Notes: generated by a model from the letters alone, not told the origin. A DNA stretch of 64,000 nucleotides from Mesodorylaimus sp. YZB2_4 (GCA_030248295.1 JASANH010000872.1:1-64000), one strand, 5' to 3'; numbered from the stretch's first letter, positions 43,664-55,302 are shown. A program made the numbers and translations.

Positions 43664-43906
43664 TTACACACAACACTCCAGTTTGAGTTCAAGTAATAGT
43701 TCGTTTTTTGATGGGTGCATGATGGCGAATTCATGTAGCTGTTTAGCGGAGTTGGTGGAAGGCTGTCGGAGGATGAGAAATTTTGTTGTGGCCTCCATGA
43801 GTAGATTTAGGTGCTTCAGCAGGTGATCGTGCTCCTGCTTGCTGGGGTGCGTCTTAGCAACTAAATCGCCATTTAATTGGGGCACGATAAACACTTGGAG
43901 CCGCAT
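43664..43906 (-). CDS. candidate upstream exon of the same minus-strand gene
   Basis: The 80-residue frame starts at an ATG (MRLQVFIVPQLNGDLVAK) and includes a helical, leucine-rich middle (HLLKHLNLLMEATTKFLI) and LLLELKLE near its end. It lies 180 bp upstream of the acidic exon at 43478 on the same strand. Whether it is truly joined is inference, and no clear donor was confirmed. Confidence 0.3.
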   Translation of the reverse strand: MRLQVFIVPQLNGDLVAKTHPSKQEHDHLLKHLNLLMEATTKFLILRQPSTNSAKQLHEFAIMHPSKNELLLELKLECCV

Positions 43907-44123
43907 GATGCAGGGAGTAGACAGCCTGCGATGAAGGGAAAATGGCGCGCTAGTGCAACCATTGTTTTTTTATAACCCTGCGCTAGAATTAACCTCCTCT
44001 TTGCTCGGTAAGCTCTGCTGTGTTCATGAAATCGATATAATTACTCGCCCATTTTTTGAGAAGGTGTACTTCTATTGCCATTATCACACATTTTTGTACC
44101 TGTACTGCTATATTACAGCTGCG

Positions 44124-44222
44124 GTGGTCGCGATCGTGGCCTTGGACGGGGTGGTCGTAGTCACTGGCTTGGATCAGGTGATCGTGGCCATGGCTTTGGA
44201 TAAAGTGGTCGTAGTCGTGACC
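44124..44222 (+). repeat. 27-bp minisatellite, 3.7 units
   Basis: Units start at 44124, 44151, 44178 and 44205 (GTGGTCGTAGTCACTGGCTT and variants, then GGATCAG or GGATAAA). A related but more diverged string occurs near 44551-44640. Frames through it read as Val/Ile/Ala or as His/Asp repeats (HDYDH on the minus strand) and follow from the repeat. Confidence 0.75.
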
Positions 44223-47200
44223 TCGAACGACACGCAATATCCACGCGTTTATGAGCACCTCTATTCCTTGAGCGAACCGATCAAACACAATCTCGATTGC
44301 TGGCGCAGAGCGAAAGACATTGGCAGGGCGCTAATGACATTGTGAACGACAGCGTTCACTGCGCGCTTATGACAGCGTGAACGACAGTCTTTACTGTGGA
44401 GGGGTTTAGATGTACGTAGGATTACTAGACCAGACGAGATGAGGTCTACATGCAGTACGATGCGCAGCACCAGGTTGGCGGGGAGACTCAAGGCCGCGAA
44501 AAACAAAACTAGTAACGATGTCTGCCTTCTTAGTAACTGAACCAGACTTTATCGTCGTGGTGGTAACAGCGAGACTCGCCTTGGTCGGCGTGGTGATCAT
44601 AGTGGGGTTTGCCGTGGTCAAGGAACGTCAAAACGTTGTTGTGACAATGGAGTGGGTGCATACAGGAACCTGTTTGGCATATCTCTCTTATGCAAACAGG
44701 CAGAATGTCGTCGACGCTGATGCAAAGTGCTGGGTCTTCCATAAATATGACTTCAACTTTGAAAAATACATTAGGAAACGAATTCCACACAGAATTACAG
44801 TAGATAGACGTCCGCGGTCAGGTAGGCGCATTGTGCTTCCCAGTCATCAGTCCGTAAAGTCAGGTCTTTTGTGAAGACCCCGCCAGAACAGGTGAATCAT
44901 CCTGCGAGAACAATCGCTCGTAAAACGAAAATGGAAAACATTACTAGCACAACCATCGCTCGTAATATGCAGCCGCCTTCCGTAGGAATTCAAAACCTTC
45001 GAGTGACCGGGAATGACTTCGTCGTGGTTCTCTTCTCCCTCCCCTTAGGCCCGAACTTTTCCAGGCTGTAAAAAGCTTGATGTGGTGAATATGAGTAGCC
45101 TCAGCGTATAGGTTAAGTGGCGCCTCCTTTGTGTGCTGTGCGTGCCTGTCGCAATGATGACAGATCTCTAGATTCAGCTAATTAGTAAAATACAGACATG
45201 TTTTACTCCAGTGCCGACAAGACAAGAAACAAGCGAGACGAGTGAGCTCAGTTACCACCAAGGAGGCAGTTCGAGTCAGTTACCGCCAGTTACAGTTATC
45301 GTCAGTGCGCCAAGAATCGCCTCTTTCCTTTCTTCATGCTTTCTTGAAACAATGACAGTTGGGCCAATTTGTCATCACTATATCTTTCTGATTTCCGGCT
45401 ACATTCTTCCAGTCCTCACTTCTCTATGTGCCTTTTCGGCCTGAAGCTGTGATTGTTGCACAGAACATAAGCCGAGCGATATAACCCACAAGCTCCACTC
45501 ACAATCCAACGCCATATACGAGTCATGAAACAATCACCTTTCCGGCCAACTTGGCGACACTGGATCGCAGTCCATAGCAAACGGACTGCCAGTGAAGCAG
45601 ATTTTCAACTCCACAATGCATTAACGGGATGCCCCTTCGTCAAAATCTAACCTGATCAGTATTATCTGACCGCAGCGAGGGGCGTATATGATGAGCACAA
45701 GACTCTTCTAACCATACGTGGCCATGGTATTCATGCCTTCGAACCATACCTTAGTTCCCGGCTCGGCTTGATGAGAAGTGCAAAAACCCATCTTCAAAAC
45801 ATAGAAATTTGGTACCTTGGATAATATCTTTAAACGATCCCGAGTGCTCCGACCTGCCGACTGCCACGGGATATTCTCCTTCGTTCCATCCAATGACTGC
45901 TGATAATTCGCCGCTCACCATACGATCAACAAGTGCGATTGCCCAAGAGTCAGGCGAATCAATCGCGTTTCGCATTGACAAAATCAACAATATTTTGAAT
46001 GTTCGATGCGGAGAAGCCATTTTTTTGAGAGAATGTTGTTTTTTAGGCCAACCAACATTCAACCTCACGTCAAGGGGGCGAGGCCAGCAGAATCCTTGAT
46101 TCATATGACAATACTATTGTCAACATAACCGAATTTTCTCCCATGCACCAGCGATCACCAAAAAGTACAACAATGCCTTAAACAGCAGACAACGTTTTGT
46201 TAGTGATACAGCTGTTCTGAGGGAGGTTGGCCAAACAATAATGCTTTCCATATTAGTTGGTACTTTCTACTACGCTGGGCAATATGTAATAGCAGCAACA
46301 TCAGTCGCCCTCCGGCATGAAGGGCAGAATACCAATCGTAGAGCTGCACAAATGATGATTTTCAATTTCAAAATGTAAGACGCGTCGTGTAAAATGCAAT
46401 TTTTCCTGCTCTTCGATGATGAGTTCTTTCTTCGGTCTTTCATACATTCGAGTAATGTATTGACTTGAAAAGAAACATTTATTTTTTGGCACAAAGGCGC
46501 CCAATCGAATAAACGAATTAGATAGAGGCTGAGCTTAGAGCTTGCGGGATTTCTTGAAATCAAGACATGAAAGCACGTAACACAAAATTTAGCGTAAGTG
46601 TGACTTATCAAATAGGGCACAACAAAATGTGGATGATGATTTTATTGGACTGAAGCGGTCAATGAACCGATGAGCCATTCAAATAAGCCAATACCCCTTG
46701 TTTATGTATCAAGCTAGTCAGGATGAATAATGAGGCGGTGGAAGCAAAAAATAAGGAGACAACAAGGTCACCCTGCTATAAAGGTGACGTGTTTGGACTT
46801 TTGTTTGTTAGTATCCACACTTTTATGCATTCGCAAATATTCGTCAATACACTCAAGCAAATATATGCACTTGACTTAAGGATTTTAAGAGACTCTTGAA
46901 ATTAATCAGAGCTCATTCGCGATTTCAAGTCACTAGCTAGCATGATCTTATTGAACGGAACACAGTAAAACAGTCGCAGAAAACACGAAACTCCAAATGT
47001 GAACTCAAAATTATGACTTTAAGAAACCAAATAGTGTGATTCACACAGTCGCCTACTAACATGACAGATCAGATTTTGTGTCTTAACCGAGGATTCTCAA
47101 ATGATAAAACCCAAGGTAAAGCTTATAAAATAAACCCAATGTGGCACGTTAACAGACCTCATATGAAGTGGCCTAGCTGCCTTAGCCGAGGCGTCCTCGA

Positions 47201-47378
47201 GGCATAGTAAAATTATTTGGATACATTTGGAATTATTTGATTGCCTAGCTTGCACGTACAGTATGTATTTCCCGCGTTAAATTCTATGGTCTGCTAAAAT
47301 GTCTCAAGTCATCGTTTTTAATTATTGCAAAAGATAAGACCTGTCTTAGGACTCGCCTAAATTTACGGATAAGGCACC
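44223..47378. other. no supported gene
   Basis: Several overlapping frames of 90-120 residues (for example 44518-44874 +, 45751-46104 -, 45809-46099 +, 46270-46620 -) lack motifs, splice sites or conserved blocks. No repeat shared with the rest of the window was noticed apart from the diverged minisatellite near 44600. Confidence 0.35.
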
Positions 47379-47509
47379 TGGGCTAGTTTCACAATCAGCT
47401 GGGACATAATTCCTAAAGTTGGGACGATAAAATCGCAATGATGTAAGAAAGGACTTACGGTGTCCTCCTAATATTTAGGACATGTCCTAGGCGATTGTGA
47501 AACTGGCCC
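47379..47509. mobile_element. 130-bp MITE with inverted ends
   Basis: The left end ggctagtttcacaatcagct and the right end aggcgattgtgaaactggcc are reverse complements with few mismatches and continue inward as gggacat/atgtcct. A related half-copy (ttgtcctgaaactgacccct) lies at 47615-47640. No coding content. No certain target-site duplication. Confidence 0.6.
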
Positions 47510-48130
47510 TTGTAGGGCAGCTATTGTGACACGTCCCAAACTAGTGTCTCATCGTTATCCCAAGTTGCTGTACCAAGCAAGTGCCCTGAATTCGTACATG
47601 TCCTGAAGTTAGGATCGCTTGTCCTGAAACTGACCCCTGCTGATTGTGAGTCTTGTGCTATTGCAATTATCTTACTCGTCCACTCAGCAACCCACCAGCC
47701 CAGCTGCATAGACTGCTGTGTACCAGAACAGTGTGCTCGCGTATGCTATCCATCCGCGGCATAGCCACTCTTTCCCCATCTGTTCATTTGTTAATATCCA
47801 AACTTGGCTGAATTCGCGCAAGGTACTGTTTGGCAAGGTTTGGCAACATGAAGCTCGGCCAGCTAAAAAGATGACAAAATATGTCTTCACCACGCAATCA
47901 CGATAAATCGACTAGCTTTGTTTTCGTCTGGCTGCGTCTCGCTTTTTTTAAATCTGTGCGAACATACGCAAACAAGATTCCTAATTTTTATGAATGTAGT
48001 AATTCGAAAAATGAATTGAACTGGTTCTAAAAAGATTCACTTACATTTAAAAAAAAAGTTTTTGCGAAGAGATTCAGTTTCACTTACGGATGACTGAATA
48101 AAAAAGATTCAGTTAACTGATAGATTCACT
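47510..48130. other. non-coding stretch
   Basis: Apart from the diverged MITE half near 47615 nothing is recognised. Frames at 47684-47906 on both strands overlap without motif. Confidence 0.35.
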
Positions 48131-48542
48131 CTCACAAAGGAGCATCGCCAACCGTTAAGTCGAATTTTGAAAAAGCAAATATTGTAATATGTTCCAGAGG
48201 CGTCCGGCCAACTGATCAGCAGTGGTCAGCGTGTAAAGTCCTGAATTTTTGTGCGATAACGAACCTGAGCGTTGACAAAAACACGCAGAGTTCTTTCCGA
48301 ATTCGGTTTTTGGGTTCTGAGTTTTGAGTTTAAGCTTCCAACAGGGTTTGGGGTTTTTTAAAAAATCCAAAAAATTAAACAGAATTCGAAAATTTCTTAG
48401 TACTTTAGGCGCTAGCCACTGCTGACCAGTTGGTCAGACGCACCTAATATTTTGCTCAGAGCTTTCTTCTGCACCTATAGATATATTACAATTTTCGGTT
48501 TCTCAAAGTTCGACTTAACGGTTTGCGATGTTCCGTTGTCAG
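48131..48542. mobile_element. long-TIR MITE, copy 2
   Basis: Second copy of the family at 34758-35195. The left end reads ctcacaaaggagcatcgcca and the right end ggtttgcgatgttccgttgt, which is its reverse complement with few changes. The paired region runs inward for about 130 bp to gtggtcagcg / gcgctagccac. Confidence 0.7.
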
Positions 48543-49281
48543 TTTCAGTCATTTGTATTAACGCTAGTTACGTCATACTCAGAAAAGGAATTTCCAAATG
48601 CCGCACATCTTGGAGGCTACACGACTTTACGTGTCACGCTGTTTTGTTGGAGCCGGAGTACTTTAGATTCGATGCCAGGATATTGAAAAAAGAAGGGTTG
48701 TAAATGTCAACGCACTCAGACACACAGTAAATGCAAGCTAGAAACTCTGCCTCTATTTCATCTACCTCTATTCAGGGTCGCAAGAGTTATCTTCTCCCGG
48801 CCTCTTAAGTCCCAAAATTAAACTTAATTTTGTGCCTCACTCAACAGAAATGCGCCCCACGTACTGAACTGCACCATTCTTTAAACACTAAACAGAACGA
48901 TATGCTCCCATGTCTGTCAACGTCATTCATAAAAAGTGCACAAAAGGCAAGCGAGACCCGGTTGCTGCGTTGGCCTAAGTAAATCTAATAAAACATAATT
49001 TTATGACAAAATATGTCAGAAGAGCGACGTGCAAAGAGTGCGCGACATATTCGTCTTTGTATTCCTTCTCTTCGATCCAAGTTTTCTTTTCATCCCCGCT
49101 CGTCTATATTGGTGCCTGGTAGACATCGGGCGAGGCTATAGAGAACATGAACAAAATAAGAATAATCACTGCACAATCTTGTGAACATCCGCTTGTTTTG
49201 ATTTTGATAGCTTCACATTTTGGAAGCGGTATGTAAATAGATGACGTACCTCTGACTCCTTTGTAAAAACTTTTCTTCTAG
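48543..49281. other. sequence 5' of the first MAM exon
   Basis: No earlier exon, signal peptide or promoter was recognised. It ends in a polypyrimidine tract and acceptor (aacttttcttctag). Confidence 0.35.
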
Positions 49282-49449
49282 TTCTCACTGCTGTGAAACG
49301 ACCGCCTGATGTGAACTGTGATTTTCAAACAGACACATGTGGTTGGAGGAATGGGAATAATGGTCTCGAAGATGATATCGATTGGAAAATCACTGATCGA
49401 GTGGTAACTGATATTATTACTAGCGTCCCCAGAGGACCGTCTGGCTTAG
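49282..49449 (+). CDS. MAM-domain protein, first MAM exon
   Basis: The exon opens after acceptor ttcttctag and closes at donor gtaagt (49450). It encodes VNCDFQTDTCGWRNGNNGLE then DDIDWKITDR, and ends PRGPSGL. This is the N-terminal half of a MAM domain: the CDFE.x.CxW start, the D-x-DW segment and the GP-x-G turn are all present. MAM domains are extracellular adhesion modules in receptors, metalloproteases and phosphatases. The last codon is split in phase 1 and joins correctly to 51452. Confidence 0.75.
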
Positions 49450-50506
49450 GTAAGTGCGGGAATTTATTATCACATACTATTTGATAAAACCGTATCTTGG
49501 CCATGGTGGTCGTGAGTTTTTCTAAATAAATACGAAAGCAATTTTCGAAAACTTTGTGGCACGGGGTTTTTTGTGCTTTTTGTGCTAGTTTGAATTTTAC
49601 AGTAAATTATGGAGGTACTACGGGAAATAAAACTTGTTGCAATTCCCTGCTCTGGTTGCTATGGTCTGCCAATCGGGCGGCTTGTAAATCATCGTTACTG
49701 TAGTTTTGAAGAGTAGGCGCCTGACTTGTTTTTCTCTTGGGGTGTAAGAAATGGATAATGTACTCTAGCTGTCGCTGTGAACCTGAGTGTTCGAGAGGCT
49801 AGAAACTCTAGCAGATGGGCTACTTGGCGTGCTCGGCCTAGACTTCATCAGGGTGCCCTGGAAGGTGCTTAAGAAACTGTAAGTGATTCTAATGCTGACG
49901 GATTAATTAATGCGCAGAGCTTAAATAAGACCGGGCATCTGAGAATATGTTATGGGGGGATGGTTGAATGGGCTAACGAGAATCCAGCAGGGCGAGGGCC
50001 ATAAGCCTCGCTAAAAATGACAAAAACTACCAGGAATTTTTAGTCCGCAAAAAGAGGAACTTGATGTTCTTGCAAAATGACTAAGCTGAGAACAAGATGA
50101 CCCATGCCTTCACTTCATTACGAAAGGATCAGAGTCAAGTTTTCAAAAAAAGTCCTCTATAAAAATTTTTGAGCTCTGTGACATTTGATTTCATCATTTT
50201 GAAGGTTTAGAGCTGGAGCAGAACTGATATTTCACGTTTTCTTGCGCAAACATCTTCAAGCTCACCGGAAAAGGGTGTTTGAACGACCACCAGGCAAAAT
50301 CAGTTCTTACCAATCAAATCAAGGCAGAAAGCGACTTCCCCATCGGTTGAGAATTAAAAGATGCGTCTAGCTAAAAATACTGTAGATAAAATATAGGCTA
50401 AAGTTGTCGTGATGTGCACTTGTCTCCAACTGCTAGTGTCGGCATCTTGGTACTAGCCGGTAAGGAAAGAACTGAAGATTTGATGCTTCCAGCTACGTGT
50501 TGCTAG

Positions 50507-50969
50507 CCACAGACGAAAAAACATCGCCAGCCGTTACAGTAAGTCGAACTTTACAAAACTAAAAATTGTAATATGTCAATAGGTGCAAAAAAAGTCTCGG
50601 CGCAAAATGATATGGGCGTCTGGCCGACTCGTCATCAGTGGTCAGCGCCTGACGTCTGACGGGTTTTTAAATTTTTGTGTGGTTAGAAGCCTGAATTTTG
50701 AGAAAAAAAGCGTTGTTGTTTCTAAACTCGGTTTCCGTCTTTTGGGCTTCGATCAAGCTCCAACACTCGGGTTTTGAAATCTTTCCAAAAATCTAGAAGG
50801 TGAATTTCACAAAATCCCAGGACGCTAAGAGGTTTTAGGAACCACTACTGACCAATTGCCTAGACGCCTATGAAATTTTGCAGGGAGCTAGCACTGGCAT
50901 CTGGGAACAAACGCCATTTTTGTGGTTTTGTCAAGTTCGATTGAACGGTTGGCGATATTCCTCATTAGT
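50507..50969. mobile_element. long-TIR MITE, copy 3, inside the MAM gene intron
   Basis: Third copy of the family at 34758-35195 and 48131-48542. The left part reads aacatcgccagccgttacag and the right part cgattgaacggttggcgata. It sits in the 2-kb intron 49450-51451. Confidence 0.65.
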
Positions 50970-51451
50970 TCTCCCTCGAATTAGAGCTCGCCATTCGATT
51001 TGCTTCAAACGTGATGTCCAAGCAAATAATGTGGAGAAAATTGATGGTACGTTGCGTTTCTCAGTCCCAGTCTCGTTTCACATTGGATAATGTATGGCTC
51101 ACTTTAGTGGCAATTCACTACTTTGACATCCTTTAACGCTGGAGCACATGTTCTCAATCCAGGGAAGACCTTTTGGCTCCACATGAACGATATTAATCAG
51201 AGGATTCCTTATGGGCCCATGTGGACTTGCGTGAAACAATATGGTCCCTCAGTTATGACATCGGCAAATACATATTTAGGAAGCCATTAATTTCGGCAGT
51301 ATTGTTTATGGTACGACTCTCTAAGAACAGCGTGAGCAGCCTCAAAAAACTGAAATTCATCTCTATTTTGGATGGTTCATTAAGCTGAGAAGGATTTGAA
51401 AGCCACTTATTCTTGAATGGTTTTGATAGCGGGCATCTTCTTTCAATTCAG

Positions 51452-51760
51452 GAGACTCATTCGCTTACATCGGCCGCTCTACAGTGCCAGCAGTCAACAG
51501 ACCCTTGGATCGACAATCCCAAACAGCCCTCCTACTAAGTGACATTATTAACTGCCAGTACAGCAGTGGTAGACTGCAGCTGCACGTTTGGAAAACAGCC
51601 ATTGGCGGTGAGCTTGACATTCGTTCCACCAAAACCAAACGGCCGATCTTTGTGCTTGAACACCCTGGAAGGACTCACTGGAACGGGGTGGCGACGGGTG
51701 GTTGTACGAGTGCCACCAGTCACAGTTCCATTTAAGGTGCTTATTTCATATAGTATTTTG
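51452..51760 (+). CDS. MAM-domain protein, second exon completing MAM domain 1
   Basis: After acceptor tttcaattcag the exon continues the first MAM domain with GDSFAYIGRSTVPAVNR, then LLLSDIINCQYSSGRLQLHV and W. The family ending (GWRRVVVRVPPVTVPFKVLI) is in another frame, so a frameshift lies near 51670. The splice phase from the first exon is correct. Downstream the frame runs on to 51832 without clear domain signal. The frameshift suggests a decaying gene or an assembly error. Confidence 0.65.
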
Positions 51761-51972
51761 GGTCGGCATGTTGTCTTCATGAACTCTGCTGAGAATTTTA
51801 GATTGTTTTGCGAGGAAGAATTCGAACATTAGCTGACATCTTGGCAATAGACCAGATCGAGTACGACCGGCCTAATCTATGCGGTGGGTAGTCCAGTAAT
51901 CTGCCGCATTGACACCATTTGGCTACGCATACCCTCATCCGCTCATAAGAATCACCTTCTTGTGTTTTTTAG

Positions 51973-52789
51973 TAGACACTTCCTCTTTCTTGGAAAATTC
52001 TGAGTCTGTACCAAGTGAGAGCGACCTTATCAAAGACGACACCGTCATTTCATCATTTCTCACCTCGAGCCCTTCTCCCGCGCCCTCCACTTCTTTTCCT
52101 GACGTACACTTGTCATCTTTACTAAAAATCTAATCGAATTATCCGCCAATCGATGTTCGAGAATATCAGCCAACCGAATCAAAGTGCTACGAAGCTGAAT
52201 GCGATTTAGAAAGGGATTACTGTAGTTTCGATACTTTTAAGAGCCAGCAAGTGCCATATGCAGTATTAAGGCGCCAGTGCGGCTCCTTGGCACGATACCC
52301 GAATGTACCTGGCGTAAGTAGTGGCAAGTGCTCAATGGTAATGACCTCCATGAAACCATCGCAGCTGTGGCTGTCCTAAGCACAAAGACATTCCTTCTCT
52401 ACGAGCCTAGTCGCCTGCAATTCTCCTACTTGGCACCTTCAGCAATAGGACTTATAGCCATAGAGAATGGAACAGCTGCTCCAAAAATATTACCACCAAG
52501 GAAATTGAGCGATCTCAGTGAAGTAGGAGGCATATCAGTTTGTGTTGATCAAATGAACCATTGTATTTGGGATTCGTTCGATGAGAAGCAGTCACCTGGA
52601 AAAACTGAAGATGGGACTCAAAATTATGGATGGCGTAGGAAAACCATTTATTTAGCACCTGGTAAAAGACAGGTGCTCTTCATTTTCGACCAAGTCCGAC
52701 GAGGGACTTTCTTGGCAATAGATAATGTGAGCCTGAGAAAGATTAATGGAGGGAAGGATGAAATCGCCTTTTGTTCTTTGTATGACTGA
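51973..52789 (+). CDS. MAM-domain protein, linker and second MAM domain
   Basis: A possible acceptor (tgtgttttttag, to 51972) opens a Ser/Pro-rich linker (FLTSSPSPAPSTSFPD) that meets an in-frame TAA near 52131. The frame continues with CDLERDYCSFDTF (from 52200), the start of a second MAM domain, up to about 52330. After a frameshift the 52328-52789 frame carries CVDQMNHCIWDSF and RRGTFLAIDNVSLRKINGG, the 'iaiDnisl' strand that closes a MAM domain. It ends with TGA after SLYD, without a membrane anchor, so a secreted product or a missing exon is possible. The stop and the frameshift again suggest a damaged copy. Confidence 0.6.
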
Positions 52790-53344
52790 TTGGAGATGCT
52801 TCATAAAACTTGACAAATGTTCATGATTTTACTGTAAGTTCAAGATTATCTACTGAAGCAGACTGAAGTAATCAGAAAAATATTCATCATTCCTGATTTC
52901 TGTTTTGTCCAGTACGAATGGTGCAATGCCTTGTCTTCCGATGTGCGACGAGAGCGAAATCAAAAACCCGAAAAAAACAACGATTATCGTAAGAGTCTCT
53001 GGAAAATATAATTGAGAACAAAGAACTAAATCGATAGAATATTTTCGAGAACTTCGCGTTTCTGCTCTTTCAAATCACACTGCCTTAAACTGGGAAGATA
53101 ACGTAAAAATTTTCCAATTAAATGCACGTCCACTCACATTTTTCATTCACACTCTCCCTAGTATTGTATGTTAGAACAATTCATTAAAGTATCATCTTTG
53201 ATTGAGCACAGCAACCACATCATTCAAAAAAATGCGTGGAAAAACCATTCCTACAGTGAAAATATTTGAGCGCACAACTCTAAACTTGAAAGGGAATATT
53301 GTTCGTGCCAAAACAGGCTATTTCACCCCATTGAACATAAACAA
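52790..53344. other. intergenic stretch between MAM and receptor genes
   Basis: The two genes converge here. AATAAA-like strings are present but not specific. Nothing else is recognised. Confidence 0.35.
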
Positions 53345-53743
53345 TTACTTCTGACTCTCTTCCATGGGTCTAGTAGATGGCTTATTGAATGCTTGGCGCA
53401 CATAAGTGGTCATGGCTGCACCTGCCGGGTTTGTACCCGTCGTTCGGTGCACGGTTTGAGATTTCAATGGCAGTCGACTTCGAATTTCCGATCCAAACGT
53501 CAAATACAGGAATAGACTGATGCAGCTGTTGAGATTAACAAAGAAATTCAAAACCATTTCGCTCGGCTCAAAACCATACTGATAAACATATACGCAGCTC
53601 AGGGAAATAAGACCTGAGTCCCAGACATGTTTTGGAATGAGGAAAAGGAAAGCTGGAATAAGTGGGACTTTTAAACCCTGGAGGAAGATAATCTGGAGAC
53701 TTAGAAAGCAACGAAGCAACCCCTTCTTCATTTTGTCCTGCAT
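53345..53743 (-). CDS. 7TM chemosensory-type receptor, last exon (TM6-TM7 and tail)
   Basis: The exon opens after a minus-strand acceptor (attttttacag) at 53744. It encodes a short basic loop (KMKKGLLRC), a hydrophobic helix (FLSLQIIFLQGLKVPLIPAF), a second one ending in NLNSCISLFLYLTFGSEIRS, and a 45-residue hydrophilic tail to TAA. The pattern matches TM6 and TM7 of rhodopsin-like receptors, with the NPxxY-type site reading NSCISLFLY. Upstream exons should lie above 53.76 kb on this strand, but none was recognised. With the fragment at 5379 it suggests that this receptor family is common in the genome. Confidence 0.55.
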   Translation of the reverse strand: MQDKMKKGLLRCFLSLQIIFLQGLKVPLIPAFLFLIPKHVWDSGLISLSCVYVYQYGFEPSEMVLNFFVNLNSCISLFLYLTFGSEIRSRLPLKSQTVHRTTGTNPAGAAMTTYVRQAFNKPSTRPMEESQK

Positions 53744-53807
53744 CTGTAAAAAATTTGCTCAACTCTGCCCATCTGTAAAAAATCTTCTTAACTTACGCAT
53801 TGAAATT

Positions 53808-53912
53808 TGGATGCGTATACGCCATCGCATACGCACACGCATTCCAACCGATGCACGCATGTGCGCATACGCAAACTGGCTTGTACGCAAACCATACCAT
53901 GCGTACGCCGAT
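53808..53912. repeat. TACGCA hexamer cluster 1
   Basis: About ten copies of tacgca, gcatac or tgcgta variants in both orientations within 105 bp (for example gcatacgcacacgcattcc). The spacing is irregular. Confidence 0.6.
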
Positions 53913-55187
53913 AAAAGCAGCTTGAGCTAAATCATAAAAAGCCGCGAATTTTTTCGAAACAATGGCGACGATAGATAGAGACAATGTGCTCACATCCTCT
54001 TATTAATCCATACTTCTTGTCTCATGATCAGAGTTATTGTCTGTAAGGCGTCTGCGTGTTTGAGTCATGCCTCATTTCTAGTTTAAACTGGCTTGCTCGT
54101 AGATGGAAGAGCTACCATACTGTACATAATCCTTCTACCACATCTATCTCCTGTAAACTTCTTGTTTTGACTTTTATGATTCCTCTGCATGTCGCCATAA
54201 AGCTCTCATAAAAGCCTCATAAAGCCCCTAGCATAAAGAGAAGGTTTTTGTGCAACTTTGCATGCTGTGGTCCCTGTGCAGGGTCCACGGTAAGGAGTGA
54301 GTATGATAGTTTATAGCGATCCCGTAATACGCTGATTTATTTAGCCCCTCGGTAAGGATTTCTCATGTACATTATGTAGGAGACCAAGAAGAAATGGTGA
54401 AAGAGTTTGTATTCGAATCCGCGAGGTTTCTTCTCCGTGATTCACTTGTTAGGAGTTCTGAGGTTTCTCAATGAAGATCCTCCCAAAGTGTATGAGGAAA
54501 ATGCCGATAGGAAGCGTCTGTTTCTTCAACCAATCGGGCAGCCAGGTGAACTGTTTCTACAGACCAGTATATAATATGGAATACTGGAAAAAGACTTGTT
54601 TTTATAATCCAATAGAAATTTTGGCAAGCATTCCTAGAAGACATTCTAAAAACCCTGTCATTCTTAAAAATTCTTATTTAATGTGAGTGTTCTTATCCGA
54701 AAGTTGCGCAGGAAATCTGGAAAGTCTTGGCAGTCTTCTTGTGAGTCTCAGGAATATTTTGTGAGCGTGTGGCCGCTGCACTGCAAGCCTCCAGACGCTG
54801 GACTAGAATGTTATGTCAAAGAAACTTATCAGTCATTCAGGTCTGCGGCCCCAAAGCCAAAGTCTGTGATAGGTTTTTTGTATCATATATAGCTAAATAT
54901 CACCTTGTGCCCCCGTGGCAATGGCATGTTCCGCCAGTGCTGAGCAAGTGTTTCAAAAAGTACCGCGTTGGAACTATTCATGGCAATTAAGGCATGGATT
55001 AGATGGGAGTACTCGAAAAGAATCCATGATCGAAGCTGACTGGAATTTTCCCGGTTGGACTTTTAAAGCTGGCCATAAGCGGCAGCAAAATGTACTGCCA
55101 TGTCAAAATGACCTTGCAGCTGCTATGGTCGCTAATAATTTTAGCCACGGATGCATAATTAGCTACAATTTGGGGCCAGAAACCGAC
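53913..55187. other. no supported gene
   Basis: Plus-strand frames at 54471-54686 and 54683-54892 have protein-like patches (YWKKTCFYNPIEI, HCKPPDAGLECYVK) but no recognised domain. No receptor exons were found on the minus strand. Confidence 0.3.
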
Positions 55188-55302
55188 AATAGAGAATACG
55201 CAATACGCAAACTTGTATGCATACTTCGTGGAGTACGCAATTTGCGTATTGCGCAATACGCATACGCATTCGAGAGAACTTGCGTATACGCATACGCATT
55301 TA
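55188..55302. repeat. TACGCA hexamer cluster 2
   Basis: Copies of atacgca and tgcgtat are dense here (aatacgcaatacgcaaactt, tgcgtattgcgcaatacgca, gcgtatacgcatacgcat). Several form perfect palindromes. It resembles cluster 1 about 1.3 kb away. Confidence 0.65.

Noticed and set aside
43989..44288. His/Asp-rich protein (HDYDH repeats) on the minus strand
   Set aside because: The pattern follows from the 27-bp minisatellite, and the other strand is equally open.
53793..53993. Cys/Ala-rich minus-strand ORF as an upstream receptor exon
   Set aside because: It is the translation of the TACGCA cluster and carries no membrane-helix pattern in phase with the exon at 53743.
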